NCBI RefSeq assembly: GCF_037975245.1
Contig: NC_092566.1
Location: 7,544,001-7,608,000 of the forward strand
From: Apostichopus japonicus
Lineage: Eukaryota; Echinodermata; Holothuroidea; Aspidochirotida; Stichopodidae
Direction of reading: 5' to 3'
DNA length: 64,000 nt
Position numbers and translations under genes: made by a program. This document shows, piece by piece, positions 32,651 through 46,000 of the stretch. Each line of letters opens with the position of its first letter. Position 1 is the stretch's first letter. The notes under the pieces were generated by a model. That model did no database searches. It was not told where the DNA came from and saw only the letters and a list, made by a program, of their open reading frames with translations.

Positions 32651-35600
32651 GAGCAAAAAAGCAGTCCGATGGGGTAGTATGAATTGAGTCTAGCCATCAT
32701 CAGTGTTAAAAGCCTGTGAATATAAACCAATGTGAGTACAATGTGAATACAATGACACACCTTCATACACCTCAAATGTTGTATTCTTGATCCAAAAATT
32801 AGCAGATTATTGACATACCTAACAAAATTTAAGTTTCCACTTGTCAGATGAATTTGAGAAAGCATATAATTTTGTTTTTTCTTCCTGAGTCTCTTGAAGC
32901 TTCCTTTCAACATCTGTCATCATCGTAGGTTTAGGACAATGTTCCAGGTGTGTGTAACAACCAAGGATGGTAGTGGCTGATTAGTACATCTGTGATGTCA
33001 CAATCAAGTTCACACTAGCTAGATGTTTGAGTTGAAAGAGGGTCGGAGATGCAGAATCAATTCAGTGAAGCCTGAATATATCAATATCAAACAGAAATTC
33101 GGACAACCAATAAATGGATTAAAATGTTTGTAAATTCCAATAAAACGTTCTCAAAAAAAAAATCTAGTAAATATTTTTTTTTTTCAAACGTTTCCAAGTA
33201 ACACAATAGAACAGTTAATGGTTCTTGAATCACCAAAGTGATACCAGCTTATTATGGCAGAGGGCAGGAGTGGTATTAAGATAAATTTTCTGACATAGGC
33301 CATAGTATACTCTGGTCTCCCATTACCAAAAAAATACACAAAAAAACATGGATACCACGGTGTCCTTTCGACAAGGAAGCCGACATCAGTGATGTACACA
33401 GCCTTAACATAGGTTTTGGGGGAGGATGAAAGAATATTTTAAATTCCCCAACTGATTTAAGGGAGGGGCATGAACCTATATGGAAGGGTAGGGGTCAGAT
33501 ACCGGAGGGGGTGTGGCATGGGGCTCATTGAAGTTGACTCTCAAATTTAAATTTTAGAAGTCAAACCATGCATACTGAGGCACAACTTTATAGCCTTATG
33601 CCCCCCCCCCTCCCCTCCAAAAAAGAGTATATGTGGTTGTGCCCCTGGACGAGATGTGAATCACCAGAGAGATATAGAGTTAGAAATGAGGATGGCAAGG
33701 TGACAATTTTTTTTTTCCACATTTTTATTTTATTATCCAGATACGAACATCGTGGATGAAATACATGGAGCGAGCATACTAATTGTTAGTACACAGCACA
33801 AATGAAAGAGGATCATCAAATGCATATGCACAAGTTGTTTTTTGTATTTTTTTTTTGTATAGGAAGAAGGTATACCTTGATCATAACTAGTAAAAATCAC
33901 ACACCAAACACAGTATTTTAAATTTTGTTTTTTTTTGTCATGGAAAAAAATAAAATATTATTCTTTAAAAGGGTCAGATCTAGGGGTGAAATAATGTTTT
34001 TTTTCTAATTTCTTACCCCAATTCAGATTCCAATACCTCAAGGTGTTTTTGTAATGAGTCTATTATCCATTGCACATGTTTAATTTTTGTTGTTGCTACT
34101 AGCCCCCCCTCCCCATCCCCTCCCACCACACCTTCCACTCCTCCACCAATCGTGAAATAAGAAAACATCTGTTAAAACACCCCTGGTTCCTTTGGGATGT
34201 AACAGACTAATAAACCAAGCAAGCATCGCTATAAATCGTGCATTAAGTGTCTTCAATGTCAATTTTCAAACAGTTTTAATTGCATTTTTCCTAAACTTTA
34301 GAAATGAAAGATTTCAAATTGGAACAAGAAAACGATGGCTTACGGATAGAATTTGAATTTAACTGTGTACACATGTTTCAGCATATGACTTGAGAAGGAA
34401 ACAGGGTGGCCAACATAACTCACGTAATAGTCAAAACTTTACGTAATAGTCAAAACTCTACATAATAGTCAAAAGTTCATGGAAGAAATCTAATAGCTGG
34501 ACTGAAGTCCAACCATTGATGGGGTGGAATCTCATACACTTGTCGGAACCATTCTATTTTGGAAAGTCACCGTGACTGATTAAATAGCTTCATGCAAGGT
34601 TGGAGATGAAATCTCTAAGTAGACACCTTTTCAAATCCTCCCTTTCTCATCAATATTTGAAAGAGTCGAGACACTGGACAGGTTTGCTTAAGTCGATGAA
34701 CCTCTAGCTTTGACTCGTTTGTGTGACTCACAGAGATCCTCCATCAACCGTTTGAAGTTAGTTTAACACACTGCTCAGTTTTGCTAAATTCCAGCGATAA
34801 ATATGATAAAACTGTAAATTACACAGGCTCTCACTTTATAATGGAAATAAACTTACATTAACATTACATCATTGAAAACGAAAATTTTTACAGAAAGAAA
34901 GTATTAGGCGCTTGGGCATTTATGTGTCCATATTTTAAAAATTGCTTCACATATATCACACATGCTTTTCCCAAAGCCACAACCACCCCACCCCCATCCC
35001 CACCCTCTGTGTATATTACCCCATCCCCAACCCACCCTCTGTGTCCATGACCTGTGATACATTAATACAGGAAGGTCTATTACATATTGCATCTCTATTA
35101 ACACAAGTAAATTTGAAACTTCAGCTCTATCAATCCAATTGGAAGAAATGATTACCTTTGTGTTCTCATATTGAGGAGGATTTACTATCATAAACTAATA
35201 ACACAGATTATGAGATTCATCTCGACTTTTTGTTCAACTCCGTATCAAATTTATCTGCAGCGAATGCAAAAATGACATTTAATGACACAGACAGTATAAG
35301 TTTGAGCTTAAAAGCGCATCAGTTTGTTGATAAAATGACCAATAAGATAACAACTGCAACATATAACCTAGCAATATGGGAAAGCCAATCAGCCAATGGG
35401 CTGGTGGTGCCTCACCAAGATAAAGTGCAATCTACCCTTTGAAAATGAGGTATCCTACTTTTTAAGAGAATTCCTCCAATTTTAAAGTAGTTACAGTCTA
35501 AATTTGTTAATTCACCTGGCACATTTTACAGGATCATTACTGGTCACCGCTAATTTGCTAGGACTTTTAAGGGGAAGCACCTCAATTTCATACATAACTG

Positions 35601-37749
35601 AACAAAAGATAAACAAGGTTTTTCAAAAGATTGAGAATACCATTTTATGTAAGGGTGGGGAGGGGGGTGGGGAGGATAAGTTTACAAGTAAGAATAATTT
35701 GAACACTTGCAACCAAACTACAAAACAAAGAGTTTTGAAACATCTTTCACTTTTTTTAAGATATGCAAATAGCCCTCTGGGAAGAATTGACCACATTTAG
35801 CGACAAGGTTTATGTTTTTAACAGGTTGTATACATTCACTTCTTTATATCATTCTTGTTTTTTGTTGATTTTTTGGTCTTTTTTTTTTGTAATTTTTTTT
35901 TTTTTTTACAAAAACGCAAAATAAGTTCCTGAGATATAAGAAAAGCAAAGGTTATTTACAAGAAATACTCAAAAAACAAACAAAGAAAGAAAGAAAGAAA
36001 ATGATAAAATGATTTGGGACAAAAAGTTTTACCATGTAGAAAGAAAGGCCAATACATAAAGTACTTGCTCAAAACAACCACAGAAAAAATATGAAATCAT
36101 CAAATTCACTCTTTTGATATTTTTCTTTTTCCTTATCTCAGTGGATGCCTTAAACATTCTTCTAGTTCTACAACACAGACGTCAGATCACAACCAAAAGC
36201 TCCAGCAGCAAAAATTAACTGATTGCTAAAATGCTGGCATTTGCATTTCTTCAACACACAAAAATGTGAAGAATAGAAAACGAAAAAGTTTCTAATTAAA
36301 GATGCCATGTATATCTATTGTACCTTAAATGTCATTCATATATGGCTTAAACTTTCTTAAAACTTAAAAAGGCTTTAAATTTTTAGTCTGAAAGGCAGTT
36401 TTTGTTTCTTTCTCTTATCAGAAATCACTCATCACAAAGCAACACTAAACTTCCATTGCTTCGTACCTTTGGGTTAATTTTTTTTTCTTCTTTTTTTTGA
36501 TCTTTGGAAGGCAAAACGTTTCATTCACAAAAATAAAATTTAAAAAACAAAAGAAGAACAATTATAGAATCGGCTTTTTCATCAAAACCATTTGAAATAC
36601 TCAAAATGTTGCAAAATATAGAAATGAAAAGGAAAAACAAAAATCTAATGGAAAAAAAAAATCATTTTAAAAACTTGGGATTGATGATTTTACAAACAGA
36701 ACAAATTTTTTGATTTTCATTCCATAATTTTTGATATCGAATATTTACAGACAAAAAATAAAACATTTGATTGTTGCTGCTGATATCCCAGTAAATTTCT
36801 TCAAATTTAGGCTTAGCAAGTTGAGTTAAACCTAAGAGAGCGAGTACACCTCTTCTCGTGATATGCACGTACATTCACCAAATAACCACCATTGCTCTCA
36901 TAAATTGATCAGCTTACTGAGGGGGCACTTCAAGATTTGGCTTCCACTGAACATAAAATTCACAGGGAATAAAGCTTCTTGACTTGGGGACAAGCAATAA
37001 CAACAGGTAAGGAACGGTGTATCACTATTGCACCCCACACCAATAGACATCCCACCCCAAGGTACATTTAACCCAATACACAGATGCTGTGTTTAATATC
37101 CTTATCCATGACAACCTAAATATTTCATACCTAGGAAGAATTGAGGTACCCCAAGACAAAATGTCACACTTTAAAATACTAACAAAACCTGACAAATATT
37201 CACTTTTTAACAGTTAGGAATTTATGTGTTTTATCATCAATGTGACCACAAAAAAGAAAAAAACTTTTGCCATAGGGGAAAAATGTTGTCTTTCATTATC
37301 CCAGCCCTTCCCCCCCCCCCCTTCCTTCAGCAACCGCTTATCACAAATAATGGCTCTTTCTCATTCCATCCACTGCTCTACAGTTTGTTCCCCTCAACAG
37401 AATTTTAAACTGTATTTTTAATACATGGTTCGCTATAGGTGGATTTCTTGTCATTTTTAAATATTGAAATCAATCTCTATGCCAGTGTTACTGTAAGTTT
37501 CAATCAATTTTTACTAGCTCTGCATATTTCAACCATCCCTTGTTAACCTATCCCAAATTAAGTCATACACAACAAAATTATCATTTAAAACTTTATCTTG
37601 ATCCAATAAAGATTGCCACTCTTTTGCTATCGACTCACTATCACTATCACTTTACCCTTCTTCGCTATCACTTTACCCTTCTAAACAAAATTACAATTTT
37701 CTCTCAACTCTAACATCCTCATACACCTTGACATGCAAAAAATTAACAC

Positions 37750-37755
37750 TTTATT
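37750..37755 (-). terminator. Candidate polyadenylation signal for ZSWIM8
   Basis: TTTATT on the plus strand gives AATAAA in the sense of the gene, about 1.46 kb downstream of its stop. Other signals further away are possible. Confidence 0.25.
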
Positions 37756-39218
37756 GTGTAAATCTAAAATGTCATAATTTGACCTGCCAAAACATCCATC
37801 AAACCAAAGACCACTGTACACGCGACCTGTCAAAACATTCATCAAAAACCAAAGACCACTCACTGTACACACTACCGGATGGAATGCACCAACCTTCAAT
37901 TTTTTTGTTTACATTTTTTTTTTACGATGAATAACTTTGCCAACTTGGAACACAAAATCACACAGAATTGACTTTCAAGCATCAGAACCACAAGCATCTT
38001 CAATTTATGAACAAACGTCTTCCATAAGAACCTCTCTGACTGTAACACTTAACACCACAATAATGCACAAACACTTTCAGTTCATATTCCACTTCTCTCA
38101 ATTACCCAATATTACATATTTCAGTGTCTAAACTTACTATCCACCAGTTTTCTTTATCATATACATCAAACCATTGGACAATTTTAAAGAACTATAAAAC
38201 AAAAATGTCACTTGATATTGACTCAAAACTCTCTGATTTGTTTGATTAAATTCAAAGCATTTTAGTTGCATCTAAATGATCACATCCTCTACCCTCAGGA
38301 TTCACCTATGCTTCAAAATCAGTAGGAAAGATGTGAAATATTTCTTTTCTTGGGAATGAGGCAAAATGAGTTGGCTCTGACTCTGAGTCTCAACCAGTGC
38401 AATCCCAACTGTTATGTGCAAAGTAGGTTAGGCTTGACTACCTCCACCATTACAGTGTGGTAGGTTCAACTGTATTTACTATGGTAGGATGCAGGCTTAG
38501 GCTGTTGCTACTTCTTGTGAACACTTACACACTTTTGGAGTTGCTGAATGTCAGAAGCGACATCAGTACAACCAGTAACCAACATATTTAGTGCTAGAGT
38601 GCTATACCAATGTACAAAAAGTTACATTGCACCCACATTCAGATGGTTATAGGTCTTCGATATAGCCAGCCGAATGGTATATGCTAGAAAGTCAAAAATA
38701 ATGGTCACTCCTGCTCCTGCTGCTAGCACTCAAGGAAATGTTTCGACACTAATATATTTAATTATTTACTTGAACATTTCTCAAAAGTCGGAGAACAATT
38801 TTGGAGGACTCAGAATCTCAAGGAAAATACTTTTGTAAGCTTTAAGCAACATAAAAGAGCATGTTAAAATATGGGGCCAACACTGATGGCCTTGAAATAC
38901 TGAAAACACTTACTGTACATTCAGGTAGAATGCACAACCCCAGGCTATTGTAGCACAAAGCTACATTGGTATTCTTTGCATTACACACTTTGCCGATTGC
39001 CTTTATCCTTCTCTCATTCCGACAGAGACAGATTTTAAGGGATGGTGAAGACTCTTGGATATTCTATGCTGGATGGCTTGTCAGAACTTTGGTATCCATT
39101 TCTGACATCTTTTCGAACTGTTCTCCCACTGAACCAGTTTTCTCCACTCCACTTCCATCCCCTCCAACCTTACCCCCCACCCTCACCTTCTTCCATAATC
39201 CACTTCAGCTCTTTAACC

Positions 39219-39637
39219 TCAGGATTTCATCTGCTTTATATTATGATCAACATTTCCAGATAGGCTCGCCGACAGCCGAGTCCAGAGCTCGCCTTGGCTT
39301 GGCTGCAATCGTCCTAACGACTGAATAAAATCGCTGAACTGTTGAAGGCCTCCTGGGGCCATCATGAACGCCTGTTGGGCCCTCTGTACCATACTGATAA
39401 AATCATCGTAGTCATTGGTTCTTATCTGATATAGTTGCTGATGAATACACTGTATGTACATTTGAACGCATTTCTGGACGATGGGACTGAGGAACGGGGA
39501 ACGGAGATTGGCTTGGACCGGTGTCTGGTTTGTGTTGTACAGGTACTGGGCAGCATCCCACGCTATGCAATGTAGAACCGATGGGCTCATCACCGCATTC
39601 TGGACGCATGCACAGAATTGCTGGAGAAAACTAGTGC
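39219..39637 (-). CDS. ZSWIM8: ZSWIM8 terminal coding exon 18
   Basis: Residues 1715-1853 contain FLQQFCACVQNAVMSPSVL, QMYIQCIHQQL, TNDYDDFISMVQRAQQAF and GELWTRLS, then TGA at 39221-39219. The C terminus is about 10 residues longer than in vertebrates. Confidence 0.94.
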
Positions 39638-42600
39638 CTGCAAAGCATAGATAAAGAAATGTTGTGTGAATTAATTTGGTATTTTTTGGTCATATTTGCC
39701 AGAAATTAAGAAACTTATGGACGCATAAACCCAACCATCGCCACCAATATGTGATGGAGATTTCCATGGTTACACATCTCAAACAGCTATTTACAGATAA
39801 ATAATTTGCATCCCACAGTCATGTTATGTGAGCTGGCAGCTGCCATTTTGTTCTGTGTGATGCCATGGCAGCAATCAGGAAGTGAAAATTTTCCCTTGCT
39901 TTACATTGATTACATTTTCAGTAATTCTAAAAGTGAAAATTGATGTTAATGTTATCAATAACATTTACTAATATTCCTTTTAATTGTAGAAACATCAGTT
40001 GCCCCCAATAATTTAAGTCACAAAGTATTAAGAAGAAGAAAAATAGAGCGTGCAAAACTGATGAAAAGAACAGAAGACCAAAGATGTATACACAAGTGTT
40101 CTTATAATGAAATTAAAGAATGTTCTTACAGACATCAACTCACCTAGTTTCATCGCAATCTTCATTAACCATTTGATATCTTCACCGTATGGAGGGTGGC
40201 TCGAGAAGCGCGACTGCGGCCGCTCGTCGTGGAGCCTTGGCTTGAGAATGTCTATAGCGAGCATGCCGCAACGATACGCTGCATGTAAGTAAACAATTCC
40301 AGGGTCTGGTTGTTGAGGTGGTGCCATGGTCTGGCCTACATGGATCACTGGAGGTCCTTGAGAGGGCGGTAGTGGGTGACCGTTTCTCCCCACGCCCCCC
40401 GGAGCATTGAAGTGTCCCAACTGGGGTTGCCCCATAGGGTTGTTGCCCTGGGGTAAAGCCTGGAGGGCTTGTCTCGGTGCCATGTTGCCAGCTTGCTGTG
40501 GATGGTAGAAACATGCACTCTGATGGGGTAGACAAAGCTGGGGAACGGTCCACTGTAATCTGGCATCCTGCCCCATGGGCGGCCGATGGACCGGAAGCCT
40601 GCGATCTCCGACCACATGTTGCTGTCTGGGTCGGAATCCTCGGATACCGACATTGACGTTGACGAGATAGGGATCGATGGGGATGTAGTCCGGGTACCCC
40701 ATGTGGTAGTTATGTCTGAGTCCTTGGGGCATCTGTGGGGGAAGACCATATGCAGTACATATGGGAACATTAGGGGCAGGATGGAACTGCTGAACCATTT
40801 GTGGAGGATTCTCTTGTGGTTGCTGCTGCTGCTGTTGGTTGGCATGGTTATCGTCATGGCTTCTATCTTGCCTGTGGTGATAGTCATCGTAGAGCCACTT
40901 CCACTGCTTGGCCACATTGAATAAGACTTCAGGGTGAACATCGCCACCCTTGGCTGCGTGTTCCACTGCCATGCAAGCCTTCTCCAACATGTCCGCGTCT
41001 TGTTCTTTACACTGGGAAGTAAGAATGAAACAACCATAAGAAATAAACACAGAATACTAAATTGAATGATAAAAATAAATTCAAAATCAAAATCTAAATC
41101 TAAATCTAAAAAAAATTAAATCTAATCAAATCAAACCAATCCAAACCAAACCATACCAAACCAAACCAAATGAAATATACTTATAATAAATAAAAGAAAA
41201 ATGACAGCTTTGATGGAGAATACAGCAAGTCATGCAGATAGGACGTATTTTTTTGGTGGATGAAAGTATTACTAGAAATAACTTAAAATTAATTTTATCT
41301 TTCTAGCGGGTAGAGGAGAGGTGGAAAAGGGAAGGCTTGTTTGAATTCCGATAATGTTTGGGGAAATGCTGAATCCTTGTGAGCTTAGCACTATTCAAAA
41401 AATTTTTTAGTTGACAGCTTTTTGTGTCCATCATTACCTACTGTCTGAACGTTTTACAACTTCAGCTATAAGAATTACCAAATATGGAATGGGTAGTTAG
41501 GAAAAGTTGAGGAAGTAGAAGGGGAGGGAGGGATGGATGAAAAGTTGACACAAAGTGGTATACATTTCTAGGGTGGGTGTCCACGTACCTGCATAATGGC
41601 CCTGTTGACCTCATTGGGGTTCAGCGCATGAGCGTGATGCAAGCAGGATAAAGCAAGTTCTGAGGCTGCTCTCACAAGGTTAGGATCCATTCCTCTAGAG
41701 GCCCTGTCAGCTACAGACGCTGCCTCTGCAGGGGTCAGATGGCCCTCCCATCCCTCCACTAACATTGTTATAGCAGGGGTACCAATCTCGTTAGCTTGAT
41801 CTACAAAGTGAGAAAAAAAAGTAAATAGAAGAAAAATCAATTATGAACAAAGTGTTCTTTCAAAATCTTGTGGAGAAAATAAAATCTTGTAGAGAGAGAG
41901 AGAGAGAGTCTTTTGTTTTAGGACTGCACTTACCTGAAGGTGTTATTTTAGAAAAGCAATAGTCAACCCTGAAGTATGTTGCGTTTCCATCCATATGAAA
42001 CAGGTCAGAGAACCATAAGTTTAAAACTGTCTACTGCCCTTGCAAACAAGAGCCATGGTAATAAGACAGACGGACAATTTTTCATCCCCATCTTTATAAT
42101 TTTTACGACAAAGACGATAAGCGACTCACTGGTTATCCAGGACACGTGGGTAGAGTAATTCCTAGAGAGCCAGTTGGGTTGGACTGTATTGTTGAGTCTT
42201 AATGCGTAAAGACCGATCTCGAACGCACAAAGCAGCAGACCTCGATGAGGGGGAGATTGCTTCCGACTCGACGAGGAACAGTAGACCGATATGCTGGTGG
42301 GGCCGCCCGCCTTCTGCAGGACCGTCTTAGCCATCTCAAAGAAGAAGAAAGCCGAGGCTTCACTCGGTTGGTTGGGTACAGTAGGTATGTTGTCATGGCG
42401 ACCCCTTCTGCCTTTCCTGATAAGATAATCCACAAAAAAGAAAGGAATCAGATAAGGTTGTCACACATTGAAAGCTGTGAAAAGAGCAGTTTGTCAATCA
42501 ACGATCCTCACAGACCCTGTGCCCACCTCTCCTCTTCCCTCATGTAAGACAATGGGAGATATTTATTAAAGCACCCATCTGCTTGTTGACTCAGAATAAC

Positions 42601-43012
42601 TGCATTCTAAGATAGATGGTATAATTTGATACATAGTATCATCTTTTAGCATTGTAAATGGCAGGACAATGTGATGTTTTAGATAAATTGTTAAGATTGG
42701 TTTTTTCTCCATGGAAACACAACCATATGTGTGTGTGTGTGCTGTTGTCTGGCTACAAATTCAACTTCTATACTAGAAACTGATATACAACGCTTTTCCG
42801 CTTACCTGTTGCCCTTTGAACTCGGCGTGGAACTTCTCGAGTCTGCTCCATTGTCAGCGGAAGCGCCATTTCCAATCTTGAGAAGAGTGGAAGGGATACC
42901 CTGAATAGCAGGACTGTAAATACAAAGCGAATAACATAACTCAAGGAATAAACCAAACACAAAAAAAACAATGAGGGATAATTGTACTCAATATATAAAT
43001 ATATATATATAA

Positions 43013-43084
<72 letters not shown>

Positions 43085-46000
43085 GTTTGTCATGAATGTA
43101 TGATTTCACAATGTCTTTTAAAGACTTTGCCCCCTGAGTAACATTTAACCTCTACAAAATCACACCAAACAATATTGCATGTTAATTTGTTTATTTGCTT
43201 TCAATATTGTTGGTTATTTCCATCACTGGATTATAAATTACCTTTTACTATCTCTTCCTCTTGACCTGGAGACGCTGATGCCCTCTCCAGAGCTGCTTGA
43301 ACTCAGAGAGTCGCTAGAATTACCACTGCTTCCACTGTCGCTTCCTGGACCTTGGTGCTTCACCCAACCTCCGGGGAACCTGCGCCCCATGGTGGGGGAG
43401 TTGTCGCTGGAGGTGGTTTCAGGAGCGCTACTGTCAATGCTTGCCATTCCTGTGAACCGAAACAAGTGGGGAAAAGTTTGCCCTACATGTATACAGAAAT
43501 GACTTTATAAAGGCCCTGTAGCCTTCTCATAGGTCAGATAAGGGAATGCTTACCAATCCCCATTGATCACACCCATCCACCCCCTTAACTTTCTTTCCTC
43601 CCACACTCTGGTCCATGCCCCATCTCTCTGTCTGTGACTGGTCAATAACAAACTACCCCTTCACTTCCCCCCCACTTCTCCCCCCACCCATTTATCAATC
43701 CATTTGTAGTCCTGTTCTCAAGGGCACAGTCAGATTCTTGTTATGTTCATCTGAACACAATAGATGATGACCACATGAGCCAATGGATTATCTGTTAAGA
43801 CAGATTTGCTGATGTCACTCTATTTAATTTGTTAGGTCATACTTACAAATTATCTTATTATTCTCCTGGTACCTACTACTTTAAGGGAGTGCTAGCTCAG
43901 TGGTTAACACCGGTGCCTTTCGATCATAAGGTCCCCAGTTCGAGTCACTCCAAGAATAATGTATGTCGTCCAGTTACAGAGTTGTTGACAATTGACAATT
44001 CATAATCGTGGACATTAAAATATGAATCTAACAAACTGACTTTGCGGCTTTTATAAGCCAAGGATGGCTTCTTCGCGAGTTCCTGCTTGCAGGAGGATCT
44101 AAAATACATACATACATACTTCCTTCCAAACTACCTATTTTGAGCCTTTTCCTACTGATCCTAACATATATATATATAACAGATCTGCAAAGGACTGACA
44201 CTGACCTTTGCTTCTCTTCTGCTGTCTGGCTAACATCTTCTCCCAGTAAGCACTGTTATTGTTGAGATACCCACTCGGTCCAGGGAGGCTCTTGGCTTTA
44301 TCAGACTCCTCTCCCCTAGATTCTGTCGCATTTCCCTTGTGATGGTTGTCGTTCACAGAGAGCCTGTTTAGGGCCTCTTCGGCCTGCAATCTCTTGGAAT
44401 CTGCGTTGTCTGGTTTGTTGCTCTGACCACCCACCACTGGGTACTTCTGAGACGGGTAGTGCGTGGGCTTGGGAAATATGTGATGAGACGCTGTGTGATT
44501 CTGAGCTGACCCTTTAACTTTCCCTCCTTGCTTATCCAACAAAGCATCCAGGATCTATACAAAGTCAAATCAGTGACATAATTTCACTAAATTACACTTT
44601 AAAATACACTTGAACAACCCTTGTACACCTGTGGTACACTTATTCAACACTGGTGCACATATACAACACTTGGTACACTTCTACAAACCTTTGACACTTG
44701 TGTTACAATATACACCACTGGTACACTTGTACAATTGTAGTACACTTCTACAACCCTAGTATACCAGTAGTACACCTAAACAACCCTAGTTCACCTGCAG
44801 TACACTTCTTCAACCCTGGTACACCTGTACAACACTTATACAACCCTAGCACACCTGCAGTACACTTATAAAACCCTGGTACACCTGTAGTACACTTCTA
44901 CAACCCTAGTACACTTGTAGTACACTTTTACAACCCTAGTACACTTCTACAACCCTAGTTCACCTGTAGAACACTTCTACAACCCTAGTACACTTGTAGT
45001 ACACTTCTACAACCCTAGTGCACTTCTACAACCCTAGTTCACCTGTAGAACAATTATATAACCCTAGTTCACCTGTAATACACTTCTACAAGCCTAGTAC
45101 ACTTCTACAACCCTAGTTCACCTGTAGTACAGTTATACAACCCTACTTCACCTGTAGTACATTCTAAAACCCTAGTACACTTGTAGTACACTTCTACAAC
45201 CCTAGTGCACTTCTACAACCCTAGTTCACCTGTAGAACACTTATATAACCCTAGTTCACCTGTAATACACTTCTACAAGCCTAGTACACCTTTAGTACAA
45301 TTATACAACCCTAGTTCACCTGTAGTACACTTATCCAACCCTACTTCACCTGTAGTACATTCTAAAACCCTAGTACACTTGTAGTACACTTCTACAACCC
45401 TAGTTCACCTTTAGTACACTTATACAACCCATAGTTCACCTGTTAGGCCATATTTACCAGACAAGGTCAAATATAAACTATGATATGATGAAATTAATTG
45501 TAAAAACAAGTTGCATATATGTTAGCATTCCAAGTTTTCACAACATATATGGCGAAAACCAAAAACGTGCAACTACATGGGATGATTTCACTCATATCGC
45601 CATGGCAACAGCATAGCTTACCCTTCGATGCTTCAGAGGGTGGTCTTTGTAGTGCACCAACATAGAGAGAGCGAGTTCCCCTCGATGTCTCCTGATTCCT
45701 TCGCATAGTAACGGGTTGTCCGCTTCACTGATGTTGGTTTTCAAGGCCAATGCTGCCACGGCGGCATCAAATCCGAGTTTCATGTCGTTAGCAGTAACGT
45801 CAGCACTAGTGAAGGTGGCCATCACCCCTGAAGTACTAGCAGTGGGAATCTCAGCTGAGGATGCAAAAAGAGAGCAAACAATAATTGGAAGTCAAAAACG
45901 GCCATCCGTCAAACATTCTTCCTTTAAACTACGTGAGAATGACTGTCCAGACGTGACAATTGCAGTACTATGCAAATATTAATGTTTACACAGCTGATCT

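Larger units (their letters stand above)
30801..39218. other. Gene-free convergent intergenic region and probable ZSWIM8 3' UTR
   Basis: No exon with recognisable homology was found. The stretch is AT-rich with long A or T runs (for example 31287-31301, 35880-35910, 36480-36500). Small tandem repeats occur at 34419-34473 (a CGTAATAGTCAAAACT type, three copies) and 37783-37873 (two copies of about 45 bp). The part nearest 39218 is the expected 3' UTR of the minus-strand gene. Confidence 0.5.

Noticed and set aside
32587-32913. Minus-strand frame with FVRYVNNLLIFG, resembling a reverse transcriptase YVDD box
   Set aside because: No other RT block precedes or follows, the catalytic Asp pair is absent, and the DNA belongs partly to a non-coding repeat cluster.
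40345-41037. 230-codon minus-strand frame overlapping ZSWIM8 exon 17
   Set aside because: It is a second frame of the same exon; the other frame carries the conserved ZSWIM8 blocks.
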